A stretch of DNA of 5,634 nt, taken from Gammaproteobacteria bacterium. Its GTDB lineage: Bacteria > Pseudomonadota > Gammaproteobacteria > Thiohalomonadales > Thiohalomonadaceae. The notes beneath the pieces are model-generated. The model had not been told where the DNA came from. It made no database searches and was given only the letters and a program-made list of their open reading frames with translations. Numbering within the stretch: the stretch's first letter is position 1; each line of letters starts with the position of its first letter. The position numbers were made by a program, and so were the translations under genes. Below are positions 1-5,634 of this stretch, in pieces. The DNA is taken from the NCBI GenBank assembly GCA_026193675.1, contig JAPHSO010000240.1:1-5634 (forward strand), in the 5' to 3' direction.

Positions 1-647
1 TCAATCGAAGGGTCATTGAGGTAGGACTCGATGAACTCTAGCGCTGCAGGAAGGTCCTCAGGATGTACCAGTTCGGCCCACTGATCAAAAGAGTCCTCAA
101 TTTCGTACTCTTTATAACCAACCATCTCCTTCCATCGTGGTGAAAAGTAAACGCTTTTCCTAACCGTATCCCAATCCCAGAGGCCATCATTGGCTCCTCG
201 CATTGCCAGATCAAACCGCTCCTCACTCTCATGCAGTGCCTGCTTTGCCAGCTTGTGCTCTGTTATATCGAGAATTATGGCTACAAATACTGCAGGCTCC
301 TCATTTGAGAACAGCTGTAACCGTGCATCAATGGGATAAACTGAACCATCCTTACGTTGGTGCTCCGTCTCAAAGTTGATATATTCAACCTCACCATTAC
401 GCAGTGGTAGCAGCAGTCGTTCAAATTCATCCCGGGAAAATTCAGGTTTTAGATCAATGGGGGTAAGCTGCCCCAGCTCTTCAGGGCTATAGCCCAGATT
501 GCGCAGGGCTCCGATATTAACTTCAACAAAATGAAGGTCACTAGCATCAAAAATATAGATCTCGTTTGAAGAGCTATTGAGGATACGGCCTAACCGTGCC
601 TCACGCTCTCTCAGATGTTGTGTACTCTCTGATTGATGCTCAGTCAT
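1..647 (-). CDS. Tandem-PAS sensory protein, N-terminal part (C terminus outside window)
   Basis: This is an open frame of 215 codons running off the left edge, so the output domain is not visible. Two PAS folds follow each other. The first covers about residues 18-130, with a PAS core (IYIFDAS, LGYSPEEL), the typical strand QRKDGSVYPIDARL (97-110) and a PAC-type ending ILDITEHK (125-132). The second starts near residue 141 (SEERFDLAMRGANDGLWDWD), with VYFSPRWKEMVGY (166-178) and WAELVHPEDLP (190-200), which is the PAS_3 pattern. There is no signal peptide or membrane segment in the visible part, so it is probably a cytoplasmic sensor. By family knowledge such proteins end in a histidine kinase, GGDEF/EAL or similar module; which one cannot be told here. 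The ATG at 645-647 is the first possible start, because an in-frame TAA lies at 663-665. A modest SD (AGGGTG, 656-661) sits 8 nt upstream. Confidence 0.93.
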   Translation of the reverse strand, partial: MTEHQSESTQHLREREARLGRILNSSSNEIYIFDASDLHFVEVNIGALRNLGYSPEELGQLTPIDLKPEFSRDEFERLLLPLRNGEVEYINFETEHQRKDGSVYPIDARLQLFSNEEPAVFVAIILDITEHKLAKQALHESEERFDLAMRGANDGLWDWDTVRKSVYFSPRWKEMVGYKEYEIEDSFDQWAELVHPEDLPAALEFIESYLNDPSI

Positions 648-686
648 ATCGCCAACACCCTGTTAATGAAGTAGAAAAATACAGCT

Positions 687-715
687 CTTGTATTCTAGTA
701 TTGACCGACTGTTTA
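687..715 (-). promoter_or_regulatory. Possible sigma70-type promoter for the PAS gene
   Basis: On the minus strand, TAAACA (710-715) and TACAAG (687-692) are 17 nt apart and each match four of six consensus bases. Transcription would begin near 680 and give a leader of about 33 nt before the ATG at 647. The match is weak and other pairings in this AT-rich gap are possible. The rest of the 149-bp gap (648-796) shows no convincing terminator for the upstream hydrolase gene, so read-through from that gene cannot be excluded. Confidence 0.2.
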
Positions 716-796
716 TCCAGAGAATAGCGCAACTACAAACTCCCAACTGGCAATAATTTACCCATATTCAATATAGTTTATGTTCGCTCAATGTGA

Positions 797-2257
797 CTAA
801 TCTTGAACCATACGCTTTATGTTAAAAACATTCTCAGATGGAAGCCGAACAAGTTCAATATCAATTATTGTGGTTCGAAAGCTCTGAATAATTCTTCGTA
901 ATTGTTTGCCTGTAAGATGGATATTCAGTGGAAGGTAGGAAATATCCCCAGATAGTGGCTCGTAACCGGTCACCTCAATATCCACATCGGCAATCGAATT
1001 CATCAACTCTCGCCATCTTTTCGAACCCTTAAGAAATTTCTGAGTTCTTAGATAAAAGGTGATGGTTCCCTTGTCTCTTCGATTTCCATGTTGATCCTCT
1101 ATCATCTTCTCCAGACGCGGTTGCCGGTTTTTGAATTCACTCGTTTTAAAGGTGACATCAAAATTCTCAACACCGTTGCCAAATTGGTCTGTCAGCCGAA
1201 ATATCAGCTGCGCATGCCCCTCGTACTGACTCTGCTTATTCCACTCAAAAAGTGATGGATCCAGTACTTTAGCCCGCTCAAAGGTTTCGGTATGAGCTAA
1301 GTTGAACTGTTCAACCCTCTGTTGATAGGCATCAACATCATAGGGAGTGGTTAGGGCGCTCTTTATCAGTGGCAGAACAGCTTGTCGATTATCTCTACCT
1401 GAAACAATGCCGATATCGCTACCAAAATGGGCTGTCTCATAGATAACCGCAAAGGGAACTGTACGTCTAGTTTGACTGAGGTGAGAGAGATCATAATCAT
1501 AGTAGTTTTCTTCAATAATCCAGTTTTCCTGCCGCTGTTCAACAATGGTGTCGAGCTGTTCAAGGGTTAAGCTAAAAGCATTCTCACTGGGGGTTACCTG
1601 AATATAGTTAAAGTTAAGATTGCATGCACTGGTTCTAACGGTGTTATCCGCAGAGTCCTCTTTAACATAGCGGATGGGGATAGGACGAAGGTAACTCAGG
1701 GTTTGTGATCCATTCATACAGAACTCCTGTACCTTAAAGTCATCGTACATATCATTTCCAGGTAACAGAAACTCAAGATGCATGTTAAGGGTCTTCCATG
1801 CCCCAAACTCCAGCTCATTGAGCACCTTCATACCCCGACCTGTATCACCAAATATCAGTCGCCCCCATCGAGCTAACTGACCACGCCCAATATGCGCCAG
1901 CCCACTGCCAAAATTTGCCCCAGCCAAATGTATCAGGTTTTTTATCGGTGATGGCTTGGGACTAAACAGGCTGATCCAGTTGCGCACCACCAGAGCACCT
2001 GTACTATGGATCACCACATGAAAACCACTCTGCAGCAGTTCAGCATATTCCGTCTGTAGCGCTCGCTCCATCGCAAAACTGACATCATCAAGAGAGATAC
2101 CATCATTCAGAGATATCCATCGACTTAAATTGAGCTCAACAACCGCATCATCACCAAACATATCTCTTAAATCATTAGGCAACGTTCCATAGATCTCTTC
2201 GACCGTGTTCTCTTTACCTTCAGAAGAGTAGCCGTGAATGAGTAGAATAGGCTCCAT
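797..2257 (-). CDS. Alpha/beta hydrolase (lipase/esterase-like) with extra C-terminal domain
   Basis: The 486-aa protein begins directly with an alpha/beta-hydrolase first strand and oxyanion motif (ILLIHGY, 4-10). The nucleophile elbow is VVIHSTGALVV (81-91), which makes Ser85 the predicted nucleophile. The first Gly of the usual G-x-S-x-G is replaced by Ile83. The sequence DNTVR (204-208) looks like the D-G-x-V acid loop of PGAP1/LCAT-like lipases and suggests Asp204. The sequence ETAHFGSDIGI (274-284) supplies the likely catalytic His277. The triad is inferred from motif order and spacing. Residues from about 345 (HAQLIFRLTDQFGNGVENFDVTF) to 486 look like a beta-rich, possibly Ig-like, domain that I cannot name. 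No signal peptide or membrane helix is visible, so the protein is cytoplasmic unless exported by a dedicated route. It is last in the three-gene cassette, 29 nt after the 99-aa gene. Its substrate is unknown; phospholipid or another ester is a guess. The hydrolase fold is secure, the precise role is not. Confidence 0.9.
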   Translation of the reverse strand: MEPILLIHGYSSEGKENTVEEIYGTLPNDLRDMFGDDAVVELNLSRWISLNDGISLDDVSFAMERALQTEYAELLQSGFHVVIHSTGALVVRNWISLFSPKPSPIKNLIHLAGANFGSGLAHIGRGQLARWGRLIFGDTGRGMKVLNELEFGAWKTLNMHLEFLLPGNDMYDDFKVQEFCMNGSQTLSYLRPIPIRYVKEDSADNTVRTSACNLNFNYIQVTPSENAFSLTLEQLDTIVEQRQENWIIEENYYDYDLSHLSQTRRTVPFAVIYETAHFGSDIGIVSGRDNRQAVLPLIKSALTTPYDVDAYQQRVEQFNLAHTETFERAKVLDPSLFEWNKQSQYEGHAQLIFRLTDQFGNGVENFDVTFKTSEFKNRQPRLEKMIEDQHGNRRDKGTITFYLRTQKFLKGSKRWRELMNSIADVDIEVTGYEPLSGDISYLPLNIHLTGKQLRRIIQSFRTTIIDIELVRLPSENVFNIKRMVQD

Positions 2258-2262
2258 TACAA

Positions 2263-2268
2263 CTCCTT
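2263..2268 (-). promoter_or_regulatory. Strong Shine-Dalgarno for the hydrolase
   Basis: AAGGAG stands 5 nt before the ATG at 2255-2257 on the minus strand. It is the strongest ribosome binding site in the window and fixes the hydrolase start. It suggests the enzyme is translated independently of, and perhaps more efficiently than, the GTG-started gene just upstream. Confidence 0.8.
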
Positions 2269-2286
2269 AACTCGTTAAAAATGGGG

Positions 2287-2586
2287 TTATGCGAATAGTG
2301 TCGCCAGGCCAGGAACCTTTTTGGCAATCTTGACTGCCACCTCGCCCAACTCCTGGATGCTCTTCACAAGCTGTGTCTGCTCGATATTGGCCCTGGATGC
2401 CTCTTTCACCACTATGATTAACTGATCGTAGATCTGCATATCGGTTAAGCCGGGGGTGACCAGTTCAATCTCATCCTTTGAGAGCCCCATGAGCTCATTA
2501 AGTTCACTCTTATAGAGCCCTTCAAACTCTTCACGGTTTTTTGCAATCTTTCCCTCAAGCAGCAATTTAAACTCTTCTGGCGTCAC
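2287..2586 (-). CDS. Small helical hypothetical protein (99 aa)
   Basis: I do not recognise this gene. The 99-aa product has no signal peptide, cysteine or obvious catalytic motif and appears entirely alpha-helical. Residues 1-43 are charged and Glu/Lys-rich (MTPEEFKLLLEGK). A turn at VTPGLTD (43-49) follows, then a long helical stretch (50-90) and a short hydrophobic tail, KKVPGLATLFA, that could be amphipathic. The start is GTG at 2584-2586 with a G-rich SD (AGGGGG) 8 nt upstream. There is no in-frame ATG between it and the upstream in-frame stop at 2638-2640. It lies between the lipoprotein gene (41-nt gap) and the hydrolase gene (29-nt gap), so it is probably co-transcribed with both. A partner, chaperone or inhibitor of the hydrolase is possible on context alone. 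Position, SD and operon packing support a real gene; its function is unknown. Confidence 0.8.
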   Translation of the reverse strand: MTPEEFKLLLEGKIAKNREEFEGLYKSELNELMGLSKDEIELVTPGLTDMQIYDQLIIVVKEASRANIEQTQLVKSIQELGEVAVKIAKKVPGLATLFA

Positions 2587-2627
2587 TCTCTTATCCCCCT
2601 TTAACTGATAAAAACTACATTTGGAAT

Positions 2628-3311
2628 CTAACGATTTTTAAATACCAACTGATCAAACCTGGCAACAGCATCTTTTAACTTCTTAGCGCTGGAAATACTC
2701 TTTGTTGATTCAATAAGTTGATCGATCGCCTCGCTATTCTTTGGGGCGTTTACGGCTATTTTCTCGCGTAGATCGCCCATTTCGATCTTTTTCAGCAGTT
2801 CACTCTGGCTGTCGTGAACCTTGCGTACAGAAGCAAGATGTCCGGTTACGATTGAGTTGGCATAGTGAATCCGTTCATATGACTCATTAATATTTTTCAG
2901 AAGCTCATCCCGCTCCTTGATGACCGGTTCTGTTTTTAAGACACGATAACTATTCACCTCGCGCTGAATAGTGACCAGAAACAGTTCAATCTTCTCCATC
3001 GCCTCTCTCTGAGATTTACCTGTTGTGTCTGGCCTGCTAGCAGCATTAATTGAGTTAAGCAGCTCCCTCTTTACCGGCGCAAATTCTAGCGTTTTCTGAA
3101 CCTGATACGGGAGGTAAACCTCATCGACAAATCGATTAATCTTGCTCAGTAGCTGTTTGTAATGAATATTCACCAGAGCGACATGAGAGCGCTTCATCTC
3201 TGCCATGTCTCGACCAACTGTTACCGAAAGCTCTACCGCCTCAGGAGGAACCTGGGCACAGCCAGTCACCATAACCAATGGCAGTAAAATCAGATAGTTA
3301 AGCTTATTCAT
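2628..3311 (-). CDS. Predicted coiled-coil lipoprotein (227 aa)
   Basis: The N terminus is a classic lipoprotein signal: MNKLNYLILLPLVMV followed by the lipobox V-T-G-C, with Cys18 as the lipidated residue. The residue after it is Ala19, not Asp, so by the Escherichia coli Lol rule it would be sent to the outer membrane. The mature part has almost no further hydrophobic segment and is charged and helix-rich throughout. Heptad-like stretches lie at about 36-64, 100-122, 130-150 and 160-186, and there are no cysteines after Cys18. This suggests an elongated periplasmic coiled-coil protein rather than an enzyme. The ATG at 3309-3311 has a moderate GGGAA element just upstream, and the signal peptide confirms the start. 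It is the first gene of the cassette that continues into the 99-aa gene and the hydrolase. No named family is recognised. A role in envelope anchoring, or as an immunity-like or scaffold partner of the hydrolase, is inference only. Confidence 0.88.
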   Translation of the reverse strand: MNKLNYLILLPLVMVTGCAQVPPEAVELSVTVGRDMAEMKRSHVALVNIHYKQLLSKINRFVDEVYLPYQVQKTLEFAPVKRELLNSINAASRPDTTGKSQREAMEKIELFLVTIQREVNSYRVLKTEPVIKERDELLKNINESYERIHYANSIVTGHLASVRKVHDSQSELLKKIEMGDLREKIAVNAPKNSEAIDQLIESTKSISSAKKLKDAVARFDQLVFKNR

Positions 3312-3363
3312 TGTAATTCCCGTTAAATTTCAGGGCGCACGACTGAACCGGCGTCATGAAACG

Positions 3364-3390
3364 ACATTATTGTTGTACAGGGAATAATGT
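3364..3390. promoter_or_regulatory. Inverted repeat, candidate operator upstream of the lipoprotein operon
   Basis: Two perfect 8-bp arms, ACATTATT (3364-3371) and AATAATGT (3383-3390), flank an 11-nt spacer that carries the small palindrome TGTACA (3374-3379) almost at its centre. The dyad lies 53-79 bp before the lipoprotein start. It has no following T-run on either strand, so it fits a protein-binding site better than a terminator. Confidence 0.4.
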
Positions 3391-3402
3391 TAGATGTGTC
3401 GA
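3374..3402 (-). promoter_or_regulatory. Possible promoter for the lipoprotein-99 aa-hydrolase operon
   Basis: On the minus strand, TCGACA (3397-3402) differs from the -35 consensus by one base. It is followed after 17 nt by TGTACA (3374-3379), a poor -10 with three of six matches. The -10 lies inside the 3364-3390 inverted repeat, an arrangement typical of repressor control. The leader would be about 55 nt. The -35 is good and the -10 weak, so confidence is low. Confidence 0.3.
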
Positions 3403-3419
3403 TACTCCCTATCTCGTCA

Positions 3420-3442
3420 GGTTTTAATGACCCTTTAAAACC
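3420..3442. repeat. Perfect 8-bp inverted repeat between the helical gene and the lipoprotein gene
   Basis: GGTTTTAA (3420-3427) and TTAAAACC (3435-3442) are exact reverse complements around a 7-nt loop. The hairpin lies 36 nt past the stop codon of the helical-protein gene on the minus strand. It has only two G-C pairs and no U-tract after it in that direction, so it is a poor intrinsic terminator. It could be a processing or attenuating hairpin or a binding site. Confidence 0.4.
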
Positions 3443-3477
3443 GATATTGCAAAACTATTTTTACACCGATTCAATCT

Positions 3478-4395
3478 TCAAGGCAACCAGTCACTACACC
3501 TGAACTTAATGAGCGTGACCGACAGGGAGTCATTGCGGCCAATTGCTAACTCATTGAGCGCCAAATCATTGGATGATTCACTCGACTCTGCAGCCAGCAA
3601 AATCCCCATCTTGCTTATTTTAAGCTGATTGCTCTGCAGTGAGATAATCGTCTTTGGAAGCGCAAGTTGCTCCGTCAAAACTCTAAGATAGGTCTCTGGA
3701 TTGTTCATATTTTGCTCTGGAACTAGTGCAACCTGATCGCCATTCTGCATCACCTGCTGGCGTCGTAACTGAATCATCTGGCTACGAATGGATGAAGCGA
3801 TACCCTCAAAGATAAATCTTTCCAGAAGTGAGCGCGCCTCATCTTCACTTGTAGCGGGTGCGATAATTTTGTGCCCATAAAAATTCACTGCTGTCTGCTG
3901 CACATCCGATTGAATCAGATCTCCCCGCATCTCTTTTCCGAGAATCTTCTTTTCCTCTTTGTGCACCAAAAGTAACGCATAGACTTCATCTTTTTGATCT
4001 TGCTGTTGAAGATCAGCGCATGCCTTAATCTCATCACTATTTTTCAACAATGACTCTAACTCCTGAGCACTAGAAAATATCGTATTAATCAACGGCTCAT
4101 TAATATAACTATCTCGCTTGATGGAGATTGCCGCCGGTAGTTGCATACAGATCCGTTGAATATGCCGTAGAATCTCGTGAATACTGCTGCGCATTTTCTT
4201 ATTGTAACTACTGACACCACGAATCCGAGTATCAACCCTGTCCACGATGTGCTCAACAGCATCGGTCAGGCGCTTCTGCTGGCGCCTCTTGTGGATCTTC
4301 TGGCTGCGACTTTCACTAATAATATTTTGCAGAATTCCCCACTGGTCGTGAAAAAATGTTCGCAGTGCTGATGCTTCTGGTACCCGCTTTTCCAA
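3478..4395 (-). CDS. Hypothetical helical protein (305 aa; possible 319-aa form from 4437)
   Basis: I do not recognise this protein. It has no signal peptide or clear membrane helix and looks cytoplasmic. The N-terminal third is strongly basic and helical (KIHKRRQQKR, then VEHIVDRVDTRIRGVSSYNKK). The middle is helical with a hydrophobic strand, VYALLLVHKEEKK. The stretch GHKIIAPATSEDEARSLLERF precedes a basic helix, IRSQMIQLRRQQ. The C terminus looks beta-like (LNELAIGRNDSLSVTLIKF) and ends in CSDWLP. No catalytic motif is obvious. The frame is open up to a TTG at 4435-4437 with no visible SD. I prefer the TTG at 4393-4395, because a GGAG (4402-4405) sits 6 nt before it. The resulting N terminus is MEKRVPEASALRTFF. 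No in-frame ATG exists near either start. The gene is transcribed away from the phosphate symporter and is separated by 166 bp from the lipoprotein operon. Its length and consistent coding character support a real gene. Confidence 0.8.
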   Translation of the reverse strand: MEKRVPEASALRTFFHDQWGILQNIISESRSQKIHKRRQQKRLTDAVEHIVDRVDTRIRGVSSYNKKMRSSIHEILRHIQRICMQLPAAISIKRDSYINEPLINTIFSSAQELESLLKNSDEIKACADLQQQDQKDEVYALLLVHKEEKKILGKEMRGDLIQSDVQQTAVNFYGHKIIAPATSEDEARSLLERFIFEGIASSIRSQMIQLRRQQVMQNGDQVALVPEQNMNNPETYLRVLTEQLALPKTIISLQSNQLKISKMGILLAAESSESSNDLALNELAIGRNDSLSVTLIKFRCSDWLP

Positions 4396-4401
4396 GATTA
4401 T

Positions 4402-4405
4402 CTCC
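4402..4405 (-). promoter_or_regulatory. Shine-Dalgarno deciding the TTG start of the helical protein
   Basis: GGAG on the minus strand stands 6 nt ahead of the TTG at 4393-4395. The longer alternative TTG at 4435-4437 has no comparable site. The GTG at 4405-4407 overlaps this element and has only an AGG 2 nt upstream, which is too close. Confidence 0.55.
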
Positions 4406-4457
4406 ACTACCTGTCTGATAATGGAGTATAGAAACAATATTATCGTAATGTACAGTT

Positions 4458-4483
4458 GCGATATTGATTATAATCAGCGATAT
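4458..4483. promoter_or_regulatory. Palindrome bracketed by direct repeats, candidate operator in divergent promoter region
   Basis: A perfect 12-bp palindrome, TGATTATAATCA (4465-4476), is flanked on both sides with no gap by the same heptamer GCGATAT (4458-4464 and 4477-4483). The palindrome contains TATAAT on both strands, so it could act as a -10 in either direction, although no good -35 is found at 16-18 bp on either side. It lies in the gap between the divergent helical-protein and Na/Pi symporter genes and could bind a regulator of one or both. Confidence 0.4.
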
Positions 4484-4484
4484 A

Positions 4485-4513
4485 TTGCCGGTCGCTTAAC
4501 TGATAGATTTAAA
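4485..4513 (+). promoter_or_regulatory. Possible promoter for the Na/Pi symporter gene
   Basis: TTGCCG (4485-4490) and TTTAAA (4508-4513) are separated by 17 bp, each with four of six consensus matches. Transcription would start near 4520, giving a leader of about 38 nt to the ATG at 4558. The element starts 2 bp after the palindrome/direct-repeat array at 4458-4483. No clear PHO box was seen, but I could not score one formally. Confidence 0.3.
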
Positions 4514-4557
4514 GCACCGTTGTTTCGTCTCATTTATCTCTTTAACCAGAAAAAACT

Positions 4558-5634
4558 ATGGATTACGGATTTACAGATATTCTTAGCCTTCTCGGCTCTT
4601 TAGGCTTTTTCCTTTATGGCATGAAGGTGATGAGTGATTCACTCATGAAGCTTGCCGGTGACAATATGCGTAATATTCTTGCCACAACCACCTCAAACCG
4701 CTTCTACGCCATACTGACCGGATTTGTGATCACTGCGGCAATTCAATCCTCTTCAGCAACTACCTTAATGGTGATCAGTTTCGTTAATGCCAGCCTGCTC
4801 ACTCTGACCGAAGCGGTGGGAGTGATCATGGGGGCAAATATCGGCACAACCATTACCGCATGGCTTATCTCTATCTTAGGATTTAAGGTGAAGATGAACG
4901 CCATCGCCCTGCCACTGGTCGGCGTCGGCTTTCTACTTAGCATGTCTAAAGAGGATATGAAGCGGAACTGGGGACTATTTATCATCGGCTTCTCGATTCT
5001 ATTTATCGGCCTACAATTCCTCAATGAATCGGTCCCCGACATTCGAAACAATCCTGAGGCACTGGCATTTCTTGCCGAGTACACCACCAAGGGTTATCTA
5101 TCCCTTTTGCTGTTTTTATTCATCGGTACCGTTTTAACCCTGGTTGTACAGTCATCCAGTGCCACCATGGCACTCACCCTATTGATGACCTTTGAGGGTT
5201 GGCTCCCGTTCGATATGGCAGCAGCGATGGTCATTGGTCAGAATGTCGGCACCACCATCACCGCTAATATTGCAGCAATTGTTGCCAACTATAATGCCAA
5301 ACGCGCAGCACGAGCCCATCTTATCTTCAATCTTCTGGGAGTTGTCTGGATACTGGTCATTTTCTACCCTTTTGTGGAGGTTATCGCCGATATCGTTGAA
5401 AACATGGAGGGTAGCTCTCCATTAGTTTCGGCCGCGGCTGTGCCCATTGCCCTCTCTCTGTTTCATACCGTATTTAATATCCTCAATGCGGTTTTACTGG
5501 TTGGCTTTCTTCCGCTAATTGTTCGAATCGTTGAGCGCATGGTTCCAGAGGTTATTGAACCTGAAATCGAGTTTGATGAGCCAAAATATTTAGACCAAAT
5601 ATCGATGGAGTACCCACAAACTGCAATTCGGGCA
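4558..5634 (+). CDS. Na+/phosphate cotransporter family protein (NptA/YjbB-like), 3' end outside window
   Basis: This is an inner-membrane symporter that by family knowledge couples Na+ to inorganic phosphate movement. The 359 visible residues show the family's duplicated core. The first copy has AIQSSSATT (61-69) and GANIGTTITA (92-101). The second has VVQSSSATM (196-204) and GQNVGTTITA (227-236). Both QSSS motifs, Gln63 and Gln198, are intact. Paired RAHLIFN (252-258) and FHTVFN (302-307) motifs complete the repeat. Several hydrophobic segments alternate with short polar loops, and the sequence turns acidic and hydrophilic after about residue 330 (PEIEFDEPKY). In this family that position leads into a C-terminal PhoU-like helical domain, here cut off by the window edge. 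The ATG at 4558 is chosen because MDYGFTDILSLLGSLGFFLYGM matches the usual N terminus; only a weak AGAAAA precedes it. It is divergent from the helical-protein gene. Some relatives export phosphate, so direction is uncertain. Confidence 0.93.
   Translation, partial: MDYGFTDILSLLGSLGFFLYGMKVMSDSLMKLAGDNMRNILATTTSNRFYAILTGFVITAAIQSSSATTLMVISFVNASLLTLTEAVGVIMGANIGTTITAWLISILGFKVKMNAIALPLVGVGFLLSMSKEDMKRNWGLFIIGFSILFIGLQFLNESVPDIRNNPEALAFLAEYTTKGYLSLLLFLFIGTVLTLVVQSSSATMALTLLMTFEGWLPFDMAAAMVIGQNVGTTITANIAAIVANYNAKRAARAHLIFNLLGVVWILVIFYPFVEVIADIVENMEGSSPLVSAAAVPIALSLFHTVFNILNAVLLVGFLPLIVRIVERMVPEVIEPEIEFDEPKYLDQISMEYPQTAIRA

Noticed and set aside
38..232. 64-aa minus-strand open frame
   Set aside because: It lies inside the PAS gene in another frame; the PAS reading frame has clear domain motifs and this one has none.
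701..729. Plus-strand TTGACC as a -35 element
   Set aside because: There is no fitting -10 at 16-18 bp and no plus-strand gene downstream for it to serve.
764..774. ATATT-C-AATAT inverted repeat after the hydrolase gene
   Set aside because: Five A/T pairs with a one-base loop are common by chance, and no U-tract follows; not a terminator.
1366..1563. 65-aa minus-strand open frame
   Set aside because: It is a shadow frame within the hydrolase gene, with no SD or recognisable motif.
797..3311. Firm call of a type VI lipase effector and immunity pair
   Set aside because: No VgrG, Hcp, PAAR or adaptor gene is in view, and the hydrolase does not match a Tle family I can recognise; kept only as a hypothesis.
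4177..4371. 64-aa plus-strand open frame
   Set aside because: It is antisense to the helical-protein gene, with no supporting signal.
4421..4603. 60-aa plus-strand open frame across the divergent gap
   Set aside because: It overlaps the start of the Na/Pi symporter gene in another frame and covers the control region; no SD supports it.
4743..5090. 115-aa minus-strand open frame
   Set aside because: It is antisense to the symporter core containing both QSSS regions, so it is a frame shadow.
5192..5425. 77-aa plus-strand open frame
   Set aside because: It is an alternative frame within the symporter, whose own frame carries the GQNVGTT and RAHLIFN motifs.

Overview
The window reads as chromosomal DNA from a Gram-negative bacterium, most likely a gammaproteobacterium. 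The basis is a predicted lipobox lipoprotein, a two-PAS sensory protein, an NptA-type Na+/phosphate symporter and Shine-Dalgarno-led genes in slightly AT-leaning DNA. The genus cannot be named from the sequence. No rRNA, tRNA, CRISPR array, insertion sequence or phage structural gene is visible.

Layout. Positions 1-647 (minus) hold the N-terminal part of a tandem-PAS sensory protein whose output domain lies beyond the window. Positions 797-3311 (minus) hold three co-directional genes. In transcription order these are a coiled-coil outer-membrane-type lipoprotein (227 aa), a 99-aa all-helical protein starting at GTG, and a 486-aa alpha/beta hydrolase with an apparent Ser-Asp-His triad and an extra C-terminal beta-rich domain. 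The gaps are 41 and 29 nt. A 166-bp gap with two perfect inverted repeats separates this cassette from a 305-aa (possibly 319-aa) unrecognised helical protein at 3478-4395 (minus). A divergent intergenic region with an unusual palindrome-plus-direct-repeat array follows. The last gene, 4558 to the window end (plus), is a Na/Pi-cotransporter family protein cut off at its C terminus.

How the genes may work together. The lipoprotein, small helical protein and hydrolase look like one operon, and this is the part most likely to be an undescribed system: a lipase-like enzyme without a secretion signal, linked to a small helical protein and an envelope-anchored coiled-coil protein. Its function is not established. 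An envelope-lipid or esterase module and an effector/immunity-like arrangement are both hypotheses. The 305-aa gene and the phosphate symporter diverge from a shared control region. The PAS protein has its own upstream gap and is probably an independent unit.
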